From Bradyrhizobium forestalis (GTDB lineage Bacteria; Pseudomonadota; Alphaproteobacteria; Rhizobiales; Xanthobacteraceae): a DNA stretch of 64,000 nucleotides. The stretch lies in NCBI RefSeq assembly GCF_002795245.1, contig NZ_PGVG01000003.1, positions 310,001-374,000 of the forward strand, in the 5' to 3' direction. Of this stretch, positions 62,542-64,000 are shown one piece after another. The number at the start of each line of letters is the position of its first letter. Position 1 is the stretch's first letter. The notes under the pieces were generated by a model. That model did not search any database. It saw only the letters and a list, made by a program, of their open reading frames with translations, and had not been told where the DNA came from. The position numbers and the translations under genes were made by a program.

Positions 62542-62973
62542 ATGTACGAGCCAAAGTCCTTCGACGATCTCAAGGTGAATGACAGGGTCAGCCTGAGCAA
62601 GACCATCACCGAGGCCGATGGCGCGCTCTATATCGCCGCGACCGGTGATTTCGGCCCCGTTCATGTCGACGAGGTCTACGCCGGCGCGACGCGCTTCGGC
62701 CGTAGGCTGGCGCCAGGGATCATGGTCGCCGGCCTCTGCACGAGCATCCTCACCTCTGAGCTGGTCGGCACGATCGGCGTCTCCGTGGAGGACCGGTTCT
62801 GGTTCACAGGTCCCGTATTCTACGGCGACACGCTCACCTTCGATGTCTGGATCGCCGAGCAGCACGATGAGACCCGCACGATCATCTGGGAGGCGAGCGC
62901 ACGCAACGAGGGCGGCCTCGAAGTGCTGAAGGCGCGGGCGAGCCTGAAATTCCCACGGCGGAAACCGTCATGA
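62542..62973 (+). CDS. MaoC-family dehydratase
   Basis: The 143-residue hot-dog protein keeps the hydratase motif: YIAATGDFGPVHVDEVYA with Asp and His, then GRRLAPGIMVAGLCTSIL and GPVFYGDTLTFDVWI. It would hydrate the enoyl-CoA produced by the adjacent dehydrogenase. It starts three bases after the MaoC-like partner gene and overlaps the next DapA-family gene by four bases. Confidence 0.88.
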   Translation: MYEPKSFDDLKVNDRVSLSKTITEADGALYIAATGDFGPVHVDEVYAGATRFGRRLAPGIMVAGLCTSILTSELVGTIGVSVEDRFWFTGPVFYGDTLTFDVWIAEQHDETRTIIWEASARNEGGLEVLKARASLKFPRRKPS

Positions 62974-63920
62974 GCAAGCCGACGAAGAAACCAGATCTGC
63001 GTGGCGTCACGGTGGCGACCGTGCTGCCGTTCAGGAACGACAGCTCGATCGACTGGGATGGCTATGCCCGCGTGCTGGATTATTGCGCGTGCCCTGATGG
63101 CATCGCGGCGGTGTTCGTCAATGGTCACGCGGGCGAGGGCGGATCGCTTTCGGACGACGAACGTCAGGCCGTGATCGAGCGGACGCGCCGGCAGATCGGT
63201 GCGAAGCCGCTGCTTTCAGGCATCATCGCGCATTCGACGGCGGAAGCGATCCACCAGGCCCAGCTCGCGGAAACGGCCGGCGCCGATTGCGCCGTGTTGT
63301 TCCCGCCTGCGCCGCTAGGCGGCGGCGCCTCGGCGACCTCACGCGCGCCACTGGCTTTCGTGCAGGCGGTCAGCTCCGCGATCGGAATTCCCGTGTCGAT
63401 CTTCCAGTACCCGCTTGCGTCCGGGTTTGGCTATTCGCCGGAGACACTCGCGAAAATCGCTGCGCTCGACAGCGTCATCGCCATCAAGGAGGGCAGCGAC
63501 ACCATGCTGGCCTATGACGAGAACCGGCGAGCGGTGAAGCAGGCGGATCCATCTGTCGCGATCCTGCCGTCGAACTTCAACTGGTTCCTGCCGCAGCTCG
63601 CCGTCGGCGGTGACGGCATTCTCTCCGGCCTTGTCAGCCTCGCGCCGCATCTGTTCGCAGCGCTCTGGCAGGCCTCGCTCGCCGACGACCTCAAGGCGAT
63701 GCGCTTCGTCAACGAGCGGCTCTATCCGATCGTCCGCGCCATCTACGGACCTGCCCCGATCATGGACATGCACACCCGCATGAAGGTCGGGCTGAAGGCG
63801 CTCGGCCTGATCCGCAACGCCGATCCGCGGCCGCCGCTGCTGCCGGTTCTGCCAGCGCTGTGCGATGCCATTGCAACCACCGTCGGCGCGGCGCGCGCGG
63901 CCGGCGACATCCGCACTTAG
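62970..63920 (+). CDS. DapA-family aldolase/dehydratase (second copy)
   Basis: The 316-residue TIM barrel belongs to the DHDPS family: GIAAVFVNGHAGEGGSLSDDER, VSIFQYPLASGFGYSPETL, and Schiff-base Lys in VIAIKEGSDTML. The Tyr in FQYPLA occupies the usual catalytic Tyr place. It differs strongly from the first DapA protein at 57761, so it is a different subfamily and not a recent duplicate. It ends the visible plus-strand operon and may cleave or dehydrate the acid formed by the CoA pathway. Confidence 0.88.
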   Translation: MSKPTKKPDLRGVTVATVLPFRNDSSIDWDGYARVLDYCACPDGIAAVFVNGHAGEGGSLSDDERQAVIERTRRQIGAKPLLSGIIAHSTAEAIHQAQLAETAGADCAVLFPPAPLGGGASATSRAPLAFVQAVSSAIGIPVSIFQYPLASGFGYSPETLAKIAALDSVIAIKEGSDTMLAYDENRRAVKQADPSVAILPSNFNWFLPQLAVGGDGILSGLVSLAPHLFAALWQASLADDLKAMRFVNERLYPIVRAIYGPAPIMDMHTRMKVGLKALGLIRNADPRPPLLPVLPALCDAIATTVGAARAAGDIRT

Positions 63921-63936
63921 CATGAGGGGCGAGCCG

Positions 63937-64000
63937 ATGCCGGACGACGCCTTCATCCACATCGTGCGGGTCGACATCGATCCCGAGCACGAGGCTGCGT
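63937..64000 (+). CDS. Partial gene, possible small alpha/beta-barrel (EthD or stress-response-like) protein
   Basis: Only 21 residues are visible: MPDDAFIHIVRVDIDPEHEA. The pattern is like the start of dimeric alpha-beta barrel proteins, but that is weak evidence. ATG 63937 follows GAGGGG; an in-frame ATG at 63922 is possible. The 3' end is outside the window. Confidence 0.45.
   Translation, partial: MPDDAFIHIVRVDIDPEHEAA

Overview
The window looks like a piece of an alphaproteobacterial chromosome, most probably Bradyrhizobium or a close relative. This is an inference from high GC, densely packed operons with ATGA overlaps, many ABC and acyl-CoA genes, and the PHB and C4-dicarboxylate genes. 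No rRNA, tRNA, CRISPR array, intact insertion sequence or phage gene was found. Both ends cut genes.

Region 1 (1-15360) is an iron-siderophore locus. A tightly overlapping operon encodes a DHB-AMP ligase (partial), isochorismatase, a free-standing aryl carrier protein, a C-A-T-TE NRPS, DHB dehydrogenase and a siderophore esterase. The NRPS pocket residues read as the serine code of EntF, so the product is probably enterobactin or a related DHB-Ser catecholate. An AraC-type regulator, a TonB-dependent receptor, the remnant of a second esterase gene, and a FecB/FecCD/ATPase import system follow. A small unrecognised gene ends the transport operon.

Region 2 (15730-27189) is a catabolic operon facing a divergent MarR repressor. 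It encodes a flavin reductase, an HpaB-type monooxygenase, a cupin, a complete branched-chain-amino-acid-type ABC importer, a DUF2848 protein, an amidase and an argininosuccinate-lyase-family protein with a signal peptide. The substrate is unknown. A perfect inverted repeat lies between the repressor and the operon.

Region 3 (27416-50588) is the most striking part. Lipoyl synthase is divergent from fifteen co-directional genes: aceE, aceF, a lipoyl-lpd fusion, dctA, phaA, phaB, a thioesterase, a phasin-like gene, maeB, a type II NADH dehydrogenase, a CIO-type bd oxidase (two genes), a DctB/DctD-type two-component pair and phaC. Together they could import C4-dicarboxylate, convert malate to pyruvate and acetyl-CoA, store the carbon as PHB and re-oxidise the NADH. 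A near-consensus sigma-54 promoter and a leader hairpin lie upstream of aceE, and the module carries its own sigma-54 activator.

Region 4 (50589-51972) is 1.4 kb without a convincing gene. It holds perfect inverted repeats and a diverged copy of a repeat also found at 15567-15660.

Region 5 (51973-64000) is an acyl-CoA/carboxylic acid catabolic locus. On the minus strand it has a LacI regulator, tautomerase, acyl-CoA dehydrogenase, CoA-transferase, MaoC hydratase and an orphan solute-binding protein. On the plus strand it has a DapA-family aldolase, then (beyond a LysR gene) a CaiB-type CoA-transferase, acyl-CoA dehydrogenase, two hot-dog proteins and a second DapA-family protein. Two copies of a LacI-type operator lie between the LacI gene and the first DapA gene.
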